From assembly GCA_050485785.1 (NCBI GenBank), contig JBJHCA010000079.1, forward strand, positions 1 through 14,012: a stretch of DNA of 14,012 bases, written 5' to 3'. Below the pieces are notes generated by a model. That model did not search any database. It saw nothing but the letters and a program-made list of their open reading frames with translations, and was not told the DNA's origin. This DNA is from JBJHCA01 sp050485785. Its GTDB lineage: Bacteria; Bacteroidota; Bacteroidia; Chitinophagales; Saprospiraceae. This document shows, piece by piece, positions 6,066-14,012 of the stretch (the stretch's first letter is position 1; each line of letters opens with the position of its first letter). The position numbers and the translations under genes were made by a program.

Positions 6066-8636
6066 ATGGCAAAATTACAGGACATCAAACAGAAGCGCGC
6101 ACCATTTTACCGTTTTGTTGCCAAAGCCATGTGGTTGGTAGCAGGATTGGGTGCGGCAATGGTGATTTTGATCTTTGTTTTCATCAATCTATTTCATGAT
6201 CTGCCCACATTTGAGCAGCTGGAAAATCCCAGCAGTCAATTAGCCACGGAGGTGATTACCACCGACGGGGAAGTCCTGGGCAGGTACTTTATACAGAATC
6301 GCGTGCCGGTTGAGTTTGATGAAATCTCACCGCATATTATCAATGCACTGATAGCTACTGAAGACGAAAGGTTTTACCGCCATGCCGGTATTGACGTCAG
6401 AGCACTGGCCAGGGTTTTTGTCAAAAGTCTGCTGCTCAGGCAATCAGAAGCCGGAGGTGGAAGTACTATTACTCAGCAGCTGGCCAAGCAGTTGTACCCA
6501 AGAATCGACTTCAGGGGCATGAGCAGTTTCCGGAAAGCCACCGTACTGGCTACGGCCAAGTTTAAGGAATGGATTACGGCAGTAAAGCTGGAGCGAAGCT
6601 ATACTAAGGAGGAGATCATTGCCATGTACCTCAATCAGTATGATTTTATATACGATGCTCATGGTATTAAATCTGCTGCCGAAACTTACTTTGGCGTAGG
6701 ACCTGATTCAGTTTCTATAGAGGAAGCTGCCATGTTGGTGGGTATGCTGAAGAATTCCGTACTCTACAACCCGGTGAGGTTTCCCAACCATGCAAGAAAC
6801 AGGCGCAACACCGTGCTGTTTCAGATGCACCGGCATGATCATATTACGCGGATTGAGCTTGATTCTCTCAGGGAATTACCGGTGGATGTCACCCGCTTTA
6901 GGAGAAGTGATCATGTTTCAGGACAGGCTCCCCATTTCAGAGAGATCCTCCGATTGCAGCTCAGAGACTTGTTGAGAACCATTCCCAAACCCGGAGGGGG
7001 TTTTTATGATGTTTACCGCGACGGACTGCGAGTGTATACTACCATTGACAGCAGGTATCAGCAGCATGCTGAAGAAGCGGTGCTTGCCCATATGCCCGGG
7101 TTACAGGAGAATTTTTTCAAGCATTGGGCTAACCGCGATCCCTGGACCCACCGGGCAAGAAATACAACTGACGAGGACATCAGGCGGCGAATGCAGGGAC
7201 TCGAAAGGCTGTTGCGCCAATCAGAGCGGTATCAGCGCATGCGCGACAATCATTTTTATGATGTGGTGGAGTACTTCGAAAACAAACATAATTTTATTCT
7301 TCGCGATGTGGACATAGACCGGATATTTAGCATTGAAGAGAACCGGGATGTATTAAGTGGCTGGCAACGAACCGGATTTGTGACCTCTGATCAGGCAAGA
7401 GTTTACTCGGCCATTGTCAATCACCGGGATGATCTGGCCATGCTCAAAAAAAGGTGGAATGACTTTCGCGATAAAGTGGAGACAGCTTTTAACACACCTG
7501 TCGAAATGATTGTATTTGACTACAATGAAAAGGGGGAAACGGTGAAAACCATGACACCGATGGACAGTATCAAGTACCATCGGATGATTTTGCAGGTTGG
7601 CATGATGACAGTGGAACCGCAGACCGGAAGAATACTGGCATGGGTGGGCGGTTCAGATTTCAGGTGGTTTAAGTTTGACCATGTCAACAGGACGGTTGGC
7701 CGTCAGGTTGGATCTACTTTTAAGCCTTTTGTATATGCCACAGCCATTGAAATGCAGGGTATATCCCCATGTCATCAGGTACCCGATATTCCGGTAACTT
7801 TCCCAAGAGGGTCATTTGGGCTGTTACAGGACTGGACTCCCCGCAATGCGGATGGAAAATACTCAAGGGAGATGTACACACTGCAGCGAGGTCTCCGGGA
7901 ATCGAAAAACTCTGTAACTGCCTATATTATGAAACAGATTGGTACGGTAGAGCCCGTCAGGGAATTAGTGGCCAATATGGGTATTGACACGGGCCGCACC
8001 AATCCCAATGACCCCCACAGTCATCGCGTTCCCAGACAACCTTCGATTTGCCTGGGTGCTACAGACCTCTCGGTATTTGAAATGACGGGAGCATATGCTT
8101 CGTTTGCCAATATGGGTATATACATTGAGCCTTCTTTTATTGATCGAATTGAAGACAGAAACGGTAATGTCCTTTATCAGTTTATACCTGAAGAGCGCCA
8201 GGTACTTACCCAGGAAGCAGCCTTTGTTATGATGGATATGTTGCAAAAGGCTTCGTCCGGTGCAGGGGGGTTTCAGGGGGTAAAAAGCAGGTTTGGCGGA
8301 AAAACCGGAACGACCAACGACAATACCGACGGATGGTTTATGGGTCTCACACCCAATACTGTAACCGGAATTTGGGTAGGTGGCGATGATACATGGATTC
8401 GGTTCAGGGACCTCCAGTTTGGACAGGGAGCAAGAATGGCCAGACCTATTTTTGCTAACTTTTTGCGAAACCTGGAAGCCGATGAAGAGCTTCAGTTTGA
8501 TCATACTGCCGGTTTCCCCAGGCCTGATGTTCCCGTGCGTATAGAGTTGGATTGCTCCAGATATCAGCAAAGCGAAACTGATTATGATCCATTCGATGAG
8601 TATCCCAATGCAGTGGATGTGTGGGATGAATTTTAA
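6066..8636 (+). CDS. mrcA: Bifunctional class A penicillin-binding protein (PBP1A)
   Basis: This 856-residue protein polymerises glycan strands and cross-links their peptides at the outer face of the inner membrane. It has a short cytoplasmic part, one membrane helix (about 21-42), then a GT51 glycosyltransferase domain (about 60-240). That domain shows ATEDERFYRH (catalytic Glu99), GGSTITQQLAKQLY and the KFKEW...KLERSYTKEEI motif. The transpeptidase domain carries STFK (nucleophile Ser550), SKN (613-615) and KTGTT (746-750), so both activities look intact. Between them lies a long helical, charged insert (about 345-500), commonly seen in Bacteroidota homologues. The ATG at 6066 is the natural start. 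uvrC follows after 21 bases, probably on the same transcript. Confidence 0.93.
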   Translation: MAKLQDIKQKRAPFYRFVAKAMWLVAGLGAAMVILIFVFINLFHDLPTFEQLENPSSQLATEVITTDGEVLGRYFIQNRVPVEFDEISPHIINALIATEDERFYRHAGIDVRALARVFVKSLLLRQSEAGGGSTITQQLAKQLYPRIDFRGMSSFRKATVLATAKFKEWITAVKLERSYTKEEIIAMYLNQYDFIYDAHGIKSAAETYFGVGPDSVSIEEAAMLVGMLKNSVLYNPVRFPNHARNRRNTVLFQMHRHDHITRIELDSLRELPVDVTRFRRSDHVSGQAPHFREILRLQLRDLLRTIPKPGGGFYDVYRDGLRVYTTIDSRYQQHAEEAVLAHMPGLQENFFKHWANRDPWTHRARNTTDEDIRRRMQGLERLLRQSERYQRMRDNHFYDVVEYFENKHNFILRDVDIDRIFSIEENRDVLSGWQRTGFVTSDQARVYSAIVNHRDDLAMLKKRWNDFRDKVETAFNTPVEMIVFDYNEKGETVKTMTPMDSIKYHRMILQVGMMTVEPQTGRILAWVGGSDFRWFKFDHVNRTVGRQVGSTFKPFVYATAIEMQGISPCHQVPDIPVTFPRGSFGLLQDWTPRNADGKYSREMYTLQRGLRESKNSVTAYIMKQIGTVEPVRELVANMGIDTGRTNPNDPHSHRVPRQPSICLGATDLSVFEMTGAYASFANMGIYIEPSFIDRIEDRNGNVLYQFIPEERQVLTQEAAFVMMDMLQKASSGAGGFQGVKSRFGGKTGTTNDNTDGWFMGLTPNTVTGIWVGGDDTWIRFRDLQFGQGARMARPIFANFLRNLEADEELQFDHTAGFPRPDVPVRIELDCSRYQQSETDYDPFDEYPNAVDVWDEF

Positions 8637-8657
8637 TCCGGGTTAAGGTTTTACTTC

Positions 8658-10469
8658 ATGGAATACGATGACTACAAAAAGTTATCAGCCTACCTGCCCC
8701 CGCAGCCCGGTGTCTACAGATTTATAGGCAAGGAGGACAAGATTCTGTATGTAGGTAAGGCCAAACATCTCAAAAAAAGAATTGCCTCTTATTTTGTAAG
8801 GGGAAATCAAACCGGACACCGCATCAGAATCATGGTTCGCAATGCGGCCAGGCTTGAATACACTGTAGTGGAATCAGAGCAGGATGCACTTTTACTGGAG
8901 AACAATCTTATCAAGGAGCACCAGCCCAGGTACAATGTAAACCTCAAGGATGGGAAAACCTATCCCTTTATCGTGGTAAGAAATGAACCCTTTCCACGCG
9001 TAATAATTACACGTAAACTACTTCATGACGGTTCCCGGTATTTTGGCCCGTATACGGCAAAGTTCAGAATTGATATAATCATTGACCTGATACGGAAGCT
9101 TTTTCAGCTGCGAACCTGCCCCTACCATCTGTCTGAAAGCAATATCCAAAAAGGGAAGTTTAAAGTATGCCTTGAATACCATATCAACAATTGCAAAGGA
9201 CCTTGCGAAGGGCTGGAAAGCGAAGATGAATACAATCGGAAGATAGAGCAGGTTATCAACATACTGAAGGGCAACTTTGGGGCGGTGAAACAGCACATCA
9301 GGCAGGAAATGCAACAGTATGCTGCCAGCATGGAGTATGAAAAGGCTCAGCTGTGTAAAGTTCGACTGGATGCCCTGGACCAATATCAGACCCGGTCCAC
9401 TGTGGTAAGCAGCAGAAATATTGATGCGGATGTTTTTTCCATTGCCTCGGATGAAAAATATGCTTTTATCAACTTCCTCAGCGTGGTAAATGGAGCAGTT
9501 ATTAACGATCATACCTTGTTACTGAAAAAGAATCTGAATCAGCATCCCAAAGATTTACTGTTGTTTGGTATAACACAGCTCAGGGAAACATTCAGCAGTG
9601 ATGCACGGGAAGTGATCGTGCCGCTCAGGATAGTATTGCCGGGCAGGGAAGAAGTGAAAATTACTGTTCCCAAACGAGGAGAAAAGCGCAAATTGATTGA
9701 GTTATCAGAAAAGAATGCCCGAGTTGCCATGTTGCAAAAGCAAAGGCAAGAGCTTGACCAAAGCAACAGGCAGCTTCCCGGTGAACGCATTCTGCGGCAG
9801 CTGCAAACCGATTTGCAACTTAATAATCTGCCCATCCATATAGAGTGTTTTGACAACTCCAATTTTCAGGGAGATTATCCTGCTGCATCATGTGTGGTTT
9901 TCAGAAATGCCAGACCGGCAAAAAGTGAGTACCGCCACTTCAACATCAAAACTGTTGAGGGGCCGGACGATTATGCATCCATGGAAGAGGTTGTCTATCG
10001 CCGGTATGTAAGATTAGTGGAAGAAGGTTTGTCGCTACCGGAGCTGGTGATTATTGACGGAGGTAAAGGTCAGCTGAATGCTGCATTGAGAAGTATCAGA
10101 AAGCTGGGTCTGGAATCCAGAATTGTATTGGTGGGAATTGCCAAACGGCTGGAGGAGATTTACTTTCCGGGAGACCCGGTACCTCTGTACATCAACAAGA
10201 AGTCACCTTCACTCAAACTGATACAGCAAATGCGCGACGAAGCGCACCGTTTTGCACTGAGGCATTACCGCAACAAGCACAGCAAGGGCCTGGTTAAAAC
10301 AGAACTCACCAATATCCAAGGTATTGGCCCCCGGCGTGCTAAAATGCTGCTGGAGCATTTTGGTTCAGTGGCTAAAATAGCTTCAGCCGGAGTTACCGAA
10401 CTGAGCGAGCAGGTTGGTTTGAAAGCTGCCCAAACAGTTTATGATTACTTCAGGGCCAATCAGCAGTGA
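8658..10469 (+). CDS. uvrC: UvrC, excinuclease ABC subunit C
   Basis: This 603-residue protein is the dual-incision nuclease of nucleotide excision repair, acting with UvrA and UvrB. The N-terminal GIY-YIG domain cuts 3' of the lesion: GVYRF (18-22), LYVGKAKHLKKR (30-41), Glu81 and Asn93. Four cysteines at 154, 171, 179 and 183 match the cluster reported to bind an iron-sulphur centre in UvrC. The UVR motif that contacts UvrB is at about 214-241. The C-terminal RNase H-like nuclease shows Asp399 (ECFDNSNFQG), Asp467 (IIDGGKGQL) and His530 (RDEAHRFA), and a helix-hairpin-helix DNA-binding region follows (about 548-600). Length is standard. It is the second gene after PBP1A and converges with the Lgt gene. 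Confidence 0.97.
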   Translation: MEYDDYKKLSAYLPPQPGVYRFIGKEDKILYVGKAKHLKKRIASYFVRGNQTGHRIRIMVRNAARLEYTVVESEQDALLLENNLIKEHQPRYNVNLKDGKTYPFIVVRNEPFPRVIITRKLLHDGSRYFGPYTAKFRIDIIIDLIRKLFQLRTCPYHLSESNIQKGKFKVCLEYHINNCKGPCEGLESEDEYNRKIEQVINILKGNFGAVKQHIRQEMQQYAASMEYEKAQLCKVRLDALDQYQTRSTVVSSRNIDADVFSIASDEKYAFINFLSVVNGAVINDHTLLLKKNLNQHPKDLLLFGITQLRETFSSDAREVIVPLRIVLPGREEVKITVPKRGEKRKLIELSEKNARVAMLQKQRQELDQSNRQLPGERILRQLQTDLQLNNLPIHIECFDNSNFQGDYPAASCVVFRNARPAKSEYRHFNIKTVEGPDDYASMEEVVYRRYVRLVEEGLSLPELVIIDGGKGQLNAALRSIRKLGLESRIVLVGIAKRLEEIYFPGDPVPLYINKKSPSLKLIQQMRDEAHRFALRHYRNKHSKGLVKTELTNIQGIGPRRAKMLLEHFGSVAKIASAGVTELSEQVGLKAAQTVYDYFRANQQ

Positions 10470-10511
10470 TTAGCCTAAAGGATCAAACCTGAAAAACATC
10501 AGCAGCTAATC
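10468..10511. repeat. Inverted repeat between the convergent uvrC and lgt genes
   Basis: GATTAGC (10468-10474) and GCTAATC (10505-10511) are a perfect 7-base inverted pair with a 30-base spacer, located just past the uvrC stop in the gap between convergent genes. The position suits a bidirectional terminator, but the long loop and the lack of a T-run make this weak. Confidence 0.3.
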
Positions 10512-10541
10512 TAGAGGTGATGAAAAAACAAAGAGCTATGT

Positions 10542-11705
10542 CTAAACATCAGACCTACTGCGCCTGTAAAGGTAGATCATACCCCCGATACTTGTAAAGA
10601 ACAGGAGTACAGCTATAAATTCAGCCTGGGTAGATTCGATGCCGAACATCTGGTACTTTTCGTTGACCCGAATTTTCTCGATCAGGAATCTTTCAACCGC
10701 CTGAAGTGACAGGTAGAGGAAAAACAGCATGCCGTGGATAGTGATTCGACGTCGCATTACCCATAAAAAGGAAGTGATAACTACAGCCATGGCCGTCTCG
10801 TAAATAGGTGTGGGGTAAACGGGTTCTTCAAGTTTGAAGCAATAAGTGGTTTGGCAGTCTTCTATGGGTATTCCTTCGCGGATTACATTGTTTGGATAGT
10901 CGTATGCCCAAACCCATTCGGGTAAAAAGGACAGCCATCCGGGCATGGGATTATTGTTCACTATGCCCCAATCGCCGTCACCGGAAAAATGACAGCCAAG
11001 CCGTCCAACCCCGTAACCTATCATGAGAGCGGGTGCTACGGCATCCATCAGATACAGTGGTTTGACATTCATTCTCCGGGCATACCAAATACCCACAATA
11101 GCTGCTACTATTAGCCCCCCATAAAAATTGAGTCCGCTGCCACTAAAAAATACGCCGGCCGGATCGCGCATAAATGCTTCCCAGGTCTCGAACACAGAGA
11201 AGAGCTTGGCACCGGCTACGCCGGCAATGGCACAGAGAATTACAAAATCTCCGGTTTGCTGATGCGCATAGACTAGTTCCTCGGTTTTTTTGGGCTGATC
11301 GAGTTGATTTCGTTTAAGCTGCCAGTATCTGTAAGCTGCAAAGGCTGCTGCAAAAAGCAAACCACCCGGGAAATTCCCGGTACCGGACAAAATTACTTCC
11401 TGGGGGTTATTGATAAATGTGTTGTAATTAAGAAAAATATATACACCCTTGAAGCCTAATATGAAGCCAAAAATAAGTGGTCCCAGCATGTCACTTAACT
11501 GAGGTGCTCTTCCTACTATCAGGGTACGTTTTGTAGGTGTTATCAGCCCTTCGCCCGATTTGCGGCGAAGTTCCATGTACAGAAAATAGCCCGCCACTAA
11601 AAATGCCAGACCCATAAACAAGCCAAATGTCTGGATTACTCTGAAAAAGTCAGGTGGAGACCATCCTGTCAATCCTTCAACGGCATAGTACAAATTGGGA
11701 AACAT
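10542..11705 (-). CDS. lgt: Lgt-family prolipoprotein diacylglyceryl transferase (long form)
   Basis: This 387-residue multi-pass inner-membrane protein belongs to the Lgt family, which transfers diacylglycerol from phosphatidylglycerol to lipobox cysteines. The core is seen at GLNFYGGLIVAA (191-202), GYGVGRLGCHFSGDGDWG (230-247), YPTPIYE (297-303) and VERFLIEKIR (337-346), equivalent to the HGGLIG, GAGRLGNF, HPxxxYE and C-terminal Arg regions of E. coli Lgt. It is about 100 residues longer than canonical Lgt, because an extra N-terminal block (about 80-130) resembles the core block at 163-211. The HGGLIG histidine is Tyr195 and the Asn of GRLGN is Cys238, changes I believe recur in Bacteroidota long forms. 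The ATG at 11705 is used. It is a single gene, separated from btaB by about 195 bases. Confidence 0.8.
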   Translation of the reverse strand: MFPNLYYAVEGLTGWSPPDFFRVIQTFGLFMGLAFLVAGYFLYMELRRKSGEGLITPTKRTLIVGRAPQLSDMLGPLIFGFILGFKGVYIFLNYNTFINNPQEVILSGTGNFPGGLLFAAAFAAYRYWQLKRNQLDQPKKTEELVYAHQQTGDFVILCAIAGVAGAKLFSVFETWEAFMRDPAGVFFSGSGLNFYGGLIVAAIVGIWYARRMNVKPLYLMDAVAPALMIGYGVGRLGCHFSGDGDWGIVNNNPMPGWLSFLPEWVWAYDYPNNVIREGIPIEDCQTTYCFKLEEPVYPTPIYETAMAVVITSFLWVMRRRITIHGMLFFLYLSLQAVERFLIEKIRVNEKYQMFGIESTQAEFIAVLLFFTSIGGMIYLYRRSRSDV

Positions 11706-11900
11706 ATTTTCCGGTTTGTTGATTGATTCGGCTAAAGGTACGTCAAATAAGAAGTACCGCGAAGTGAAAATATGTTGTGGGAAATTTAAGGGTGAAACCG
11801 GGACAATGGCTGGTTGCGATTTATGAACAGCCAGTTAATTACAACCTGCTATGGCCCGGTTAAAAAGCTTGTTACTAAACCACATAACTTTTTACTTTTT

Positions 11901-12548
11901 TCAGCAGGAATTTTTGAGCTTCACACCGTTCTCTTTGATTCCGTAGAAAGAAAAGTATTTCCAAAGACCCATATATGCAGGTTTTAGCCTGATGATGGAC
12001 ATTGAGGTTTGTTGCTTGAGGAAGTGAAGCAAATTTCCATCCATGTTTACATGATTCAAACTCATCCATTGCCGAAACATTGAGTTCCGTGTATTGTGAA
12101 AATCTGCAACAGCAAGTATTCCACCGGGCCGCAAGTGATGAAGGGAATGCGAAAGCAATGTCGGAAAGTCAGGCATCATGGTAGCAGAATAGCTGTAATA
12201 TATGAGATCGAAACTTTGCTCCTTGAACATGTCACCGGAGTATGAGCCAGCGATGTAATTCACTCGATTACCAAATTGTCTGGTTTTCTTTGCAGCAATA
12301 CCAATCATTGTTGAAGATAAGTCAACGGCGGTAAGCTTTGCCGAGGGAAAATGCCGTAGAATCTGTTTGCAGTTGTAACCCGTTCCACAGCCAACTTCAA
12401 GCACATCCATAACTCCGGCACTTTTAACGGGAGTTTGCCTAATGAGCTGAGTTCTGCCAAACAGAAATGTCCACCGGGTTATGTCATAAATAGCAGAATG
12501 CCATTTGTAGTATTGTTTCAAATTCGCTGCAGTGGTAAGGCTTTCCAT
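11901..12548 (-). CDS. btaB: BtaB-like SAM-dependent N-methyltransferase (betaine lipid synthesis)
   Basis: This 215-residue class I methyltransferase has motif I VLEVGCGTGYN (about 49-59), an acidic residue after the second strand (Asp76 in TAVDLS), FDLIYYSYS (about 113-121) and LRPGG (about 139-143). BtaB methylates diacylglyceryl homoserine three times to give the betaine lipid DGTS. The family-like C-terminus GLWKYFSFYGIK (about 194-205) and the position 20 bases behind btaA support this over a UbiE- or PmtA-type enzyme. I use the ATG at 12548; an in-frame TTG two codons earlier is also possible. It appears to be the last gene of the operon. No clear terminator was found downstream. Confidence 0.82.
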   Translation of the reverse strand: MESLTTAANLKQYYKWHSAIYDITRWTFLFGRTQLIRQTPVKSAGVMDVLEVGCGTGYNCKQILRHFPSAKLTAVDLSSTMIGIAAKKTRQFGNRVNYIAGSYSGDMFKEQSFDLIYYSYSATMMPDFPTLLSHSLHHLRPGGILAVADFHNTRNSMFRQWMSLNHVNMDGNLLHFLKQQTSMSIIRLKPAYMGLWKYFSFYGIKENGVKLKNSC

Positions 12549-12568
12549 ATTCAATACTTTTTGATTTT

Positions 12569-13735
12569 TTATGCTCTGACAGAGCCAAGTAATGTGCCGG
12601 CATAGGTACCTACCCGATCATTGTATTCTGGAGTGATTTGGTCCGGTGTTAAAAAATTGATGTGTTCATGGGCAAAAGATGGAACAAAATTGATGGTGCC
12701 TGCGGCGGAACGCATAAGAATTCTTGCCGTCAAAGAAGCATTGTCCAGAATTAATCGCCATTCCTTGTCCAGTTCATCAGGTTGATGGTTTGCTAGCCAG
12801 TCTTGATGATCGAGCAAAACAAAGTGTGAATAGCTGCCGGGGTTACCAAGAAAGAAACGGGTGAGACTTACCGAGTAAGTTCTGATTTTATGAACCCGGC
12901 TCTTAATGGTTTCAAAATTTTCTTCCTTAAGGTATGCCGGCAAACAATCATCGGGGTATTTCCCAAGTATATACACCTGATAAAAATAATTTTGTTTGAC
13001 AGGAATACTGGTGAAAACTCTCCTGATGCAATTGCGCATGTAAGCACCAACTCCTTCTGGATATTGCTGCCTGAGAACTACTGTCTGTGCCACCGGAACA
13101 CCGGCAAGTACCTGCACTGACTGGCGGTCAATGAGCCACATGAGCTGTCGGGTAAAAATCTTGTTCTCGATTTTGGAATATAACTCAGCTTGTTCTGAAA
13201 GGGAATCAGCGTTCATCAGTTCCATTACCTGTTTTTTTATTGCAGGTCTGGATTGAAGGTAGCTGGTTATGATAAACGCCAGTAATCCGGATGCACCCCG
13301 GTAATAAAAACTCCGCCGTATGCCTTTTCCCGAGAAATAAACGATCTTTCTGTCCCAGTATGATTGTGCAAAAACCGGCATTGTGTCTCTCAGACTTTTA
13401 CAATAAATCTCCTGAGCGTTAGGGTGCTTACCATCTTTGAAGAACTGCAAAAGTGTAGCATAGCAACCATGTCGGAACAACGCGAGTTTGAGTTCGAGCA
13501 AGGCGTTTTGCCTGTAATTCATATCAACACAATGAATGCTCTGGGGGTTGTCGAGCAGATACTCAAGGGCATTGCATCCTGCACTGGTAAGCATTACAAT
13601 TTGAGCATCTTCACCAATGCTCATCAGTTGTCGGTCGCATTCAGGGTCTTCCCAGCAGGTATTGTAGATTAGTGTCGAATTATGCACGTAATGGAATAGA
13701 CGATGATGCCAGTGTGAAGCTTTTTTATTTTTCAT
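12569..13735 (-). CDS. btaA: BtaA-like 3-amino-3-carboxypropyl transferase (DUF3419)
   Basis: This 388-residue DUF3419 protein has characteristic blocks: YNTCWEDPECDRQ (24-36), MLTSAGCNALEYLLD (48-62), HCVDMNYRQNALLELK (68-83), FVLLDHQDWL (305-314), ILMRSAA (339-345) and DRVGTYAG (373-380). BtaA moves the 3-amino-3-carboxypropyl group of S-adenosylmethionine onto the free hydroxyl of diacylglycerol, making diacylglyceryl homoserine. The SAM-binding fold is seen in the second and third blocks. Length is near the usual 380-420 residues. Its ATG overlaps the stop of the upstream metallophosphoesterase in an ATGA arrangement (13735-13732), so the two are probably translationally coupled. btaB follows closely. 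Assignment as BtaA rests on remembered family motifs plus the btaB neighbour. Confidence 0.88.
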   Translation of the reverse strand: MKNKKASHWHHRLFHYVHNSTLIYNTCWEDPECDRQLMSIGEDAQIVMLTSAGCNALEYLLDNPQSIHCVDMNYRQNALLELKLALFRHGCYATLLQFFKDGKHPNAQEIYCKSLRDTMPVFAQSYWDRKIVYFSGKGIRRSFYYRGASGLLAFIITSYLQSRPAIKKQVMELMNADSLSEQAELYSKIENKIFTRQLMWLIDRQSVQVLAGVPVAQTVVLRQQYPEGVGAYMRNCIRRVFTSIPVKQNYFYQVYILGKYPDDCLPAYLKEENFETIKSRVHKIRTYSVSLTRFFLGNPGSYSHFVLLDHQDWLANHQPDELDKEWRLILDNASLTARILMRSAAGTINFVPSFAHEHINFLTPDQITPEYNDRVGTYAGTLLGSVRA

Positions 13736-14012
13736 ATCATTTTGTTGATCGGTATACCTACCGAGTTGGCGAGTTCCTGCTGCAGTAATATTTCAAGTTG
13801 ACTGAAATTGGGGATGGCTGATTCCATGGACCTGGAATAGGGTAAGTGCTTGTGGTCGGCATGGCGGTAAAGTGTCCATACTCCCTGGTGGTACTCAAGT
13901 GCGGTGAGATTTTCAACCCAATCACCGGAGTTCATATACATTACGCTCTGGCCTTTTTTGTTGGTAACTTTCCGTATGGCCGGCTGGTGAATATGGCCGC
14001 AGATTACATGGT
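13732..14012 (-). CDS. C-terminal part of a PlcP/LpxH-like metallophosphoesterase
   Basis: Only the last 92 residues are in the window; the gene continues past base 14012. The fragment opens with HVICGHIHQPA, whose GHIH is the last metal-binding motif of calcineurin-like phosphoesterases, followed by MNSGDWVENLTALEYH. The NxGDWVExxTAL pattern is shared by LpxH-like enzymes and by PlcP, the phospholipase C that turns phospholipids into diacylglycerol during phosphate starvation. Because its stop overlaps the btaA start, and btaA needs diacylglycerol, PlcP is the better reading here. A UDP-2,3-diacylglucosamine diphosphatase role in lipid A synthesis cannot be ruled out from this fragment. The earlier metal motifs and any Pho-type promoter lie outside the window. 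Confidence 0.75.
   Translation of the reverse strand, partial: HVICGHIHQPAIRKVTNKKGQSVMYMNSGDWVENLTALEYHQGVWTLYRHADHKHLPYSRSMESAIPNFSQLEILLQQELANSVGIPINKMI

Noticed and set aside
7965..8570. Long minus-strand open frame of 201 codons inside the penicillin-binding protein gene
   Set aside because: It is antisense to the conserved transpeptidase domain with intact SKN and KTG motifs, and its own translation shows no domain. Shadow frame.
11802..11835. TGGCTG / CAGCCA inverted pair between lgt and btaB, considered as a terminator for the bta operon
   Set aside because: Six pairs with a 15-base loop and no T-run on the minus strand.
11875..12069. Open frame of 64 codons overlapping the end of btaB on the same strand
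   Set aside because: It lies in another frame across the conserved C-terminal part of btaB and has no family-like sequence; it is a shadow.
12573..12585. Palindrome GCTCTGACAGAGC at the end of btaA, considered as a terminator or attenuator
   Set aside because: The loop would be one base (or the stem only four pairs), it lies mostly within coding sequence, and btaB follows closely, so termination there is unlikely.

Overview
The window looks like chromosomal DNA from a member of the Bacteroidota. Three things point there: a SprE/PorW-type lipoprotein (a type IX secretion component found essentially only in this phylum), a long Bacteroidota-style Lgt, and upstream sequences resembling the phylum's TTG / TAnnTTTG promoter. 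I cannot place it below phylum. I see no tRNA, rRNA, CRISPR array, insertion sequence or phage gene; this is mostly core-genome content with one accessory-looking lipid operon at the right edge.

Layout. 1-276 (+) is the tail of an unrecognised membrane protein. 277-682 is gene-free and holds a probable minus-strand terminator and an operator-like inverted repeat. 3125-683 (-) is a tight five-gene operon: membrane-anchored M23 peptidase, bactofilin, AtpZ, a four-helix AtpI-like protein, and a biotin carrier protein. 3153-3249 is a divergent promoter region. 3250-5985 (+) is the 911-residue SprE/PorW-like lipoprotein, followed by 6066-10469 (+), a bifunctional class A penicillin-binding protein and uvrC. 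Facing uvrC is an Lgt-family membrane enzyme (11705-10542, -). From 14012 to 11901 (-) runs an operon whose first gene is cut by the window edge: a metallophosphoesterase, btaA (DUF3419) and btaB (methyltransferase).

How the genes fit together. The peptidase-bactofilin pair and the penicillin-binding protein form an envelope and cell-shape block. SprE/PorW and Lgt concern lipoproteins and type IX secretion. AtpZ and its small membrane neighbour normally head the ATP synthase operon in this phylum, but here the next gene is a biotin carrier and no atpB follows.

The most interesting system is the right-hand operon. BtaA and BtaB make the phosphorus-free betaine lipid DGTS from diacylglycerol and S-adenosylmethionine. 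The translationally coupled metallophosphoesterase resembles PlcP, the phospholipase C that releases diacylglycerol from phospholipids. Together they would form a self-contained phospholipid-to-betaine-lipid remodelling cassette, of the kind used under phosphate limitation.
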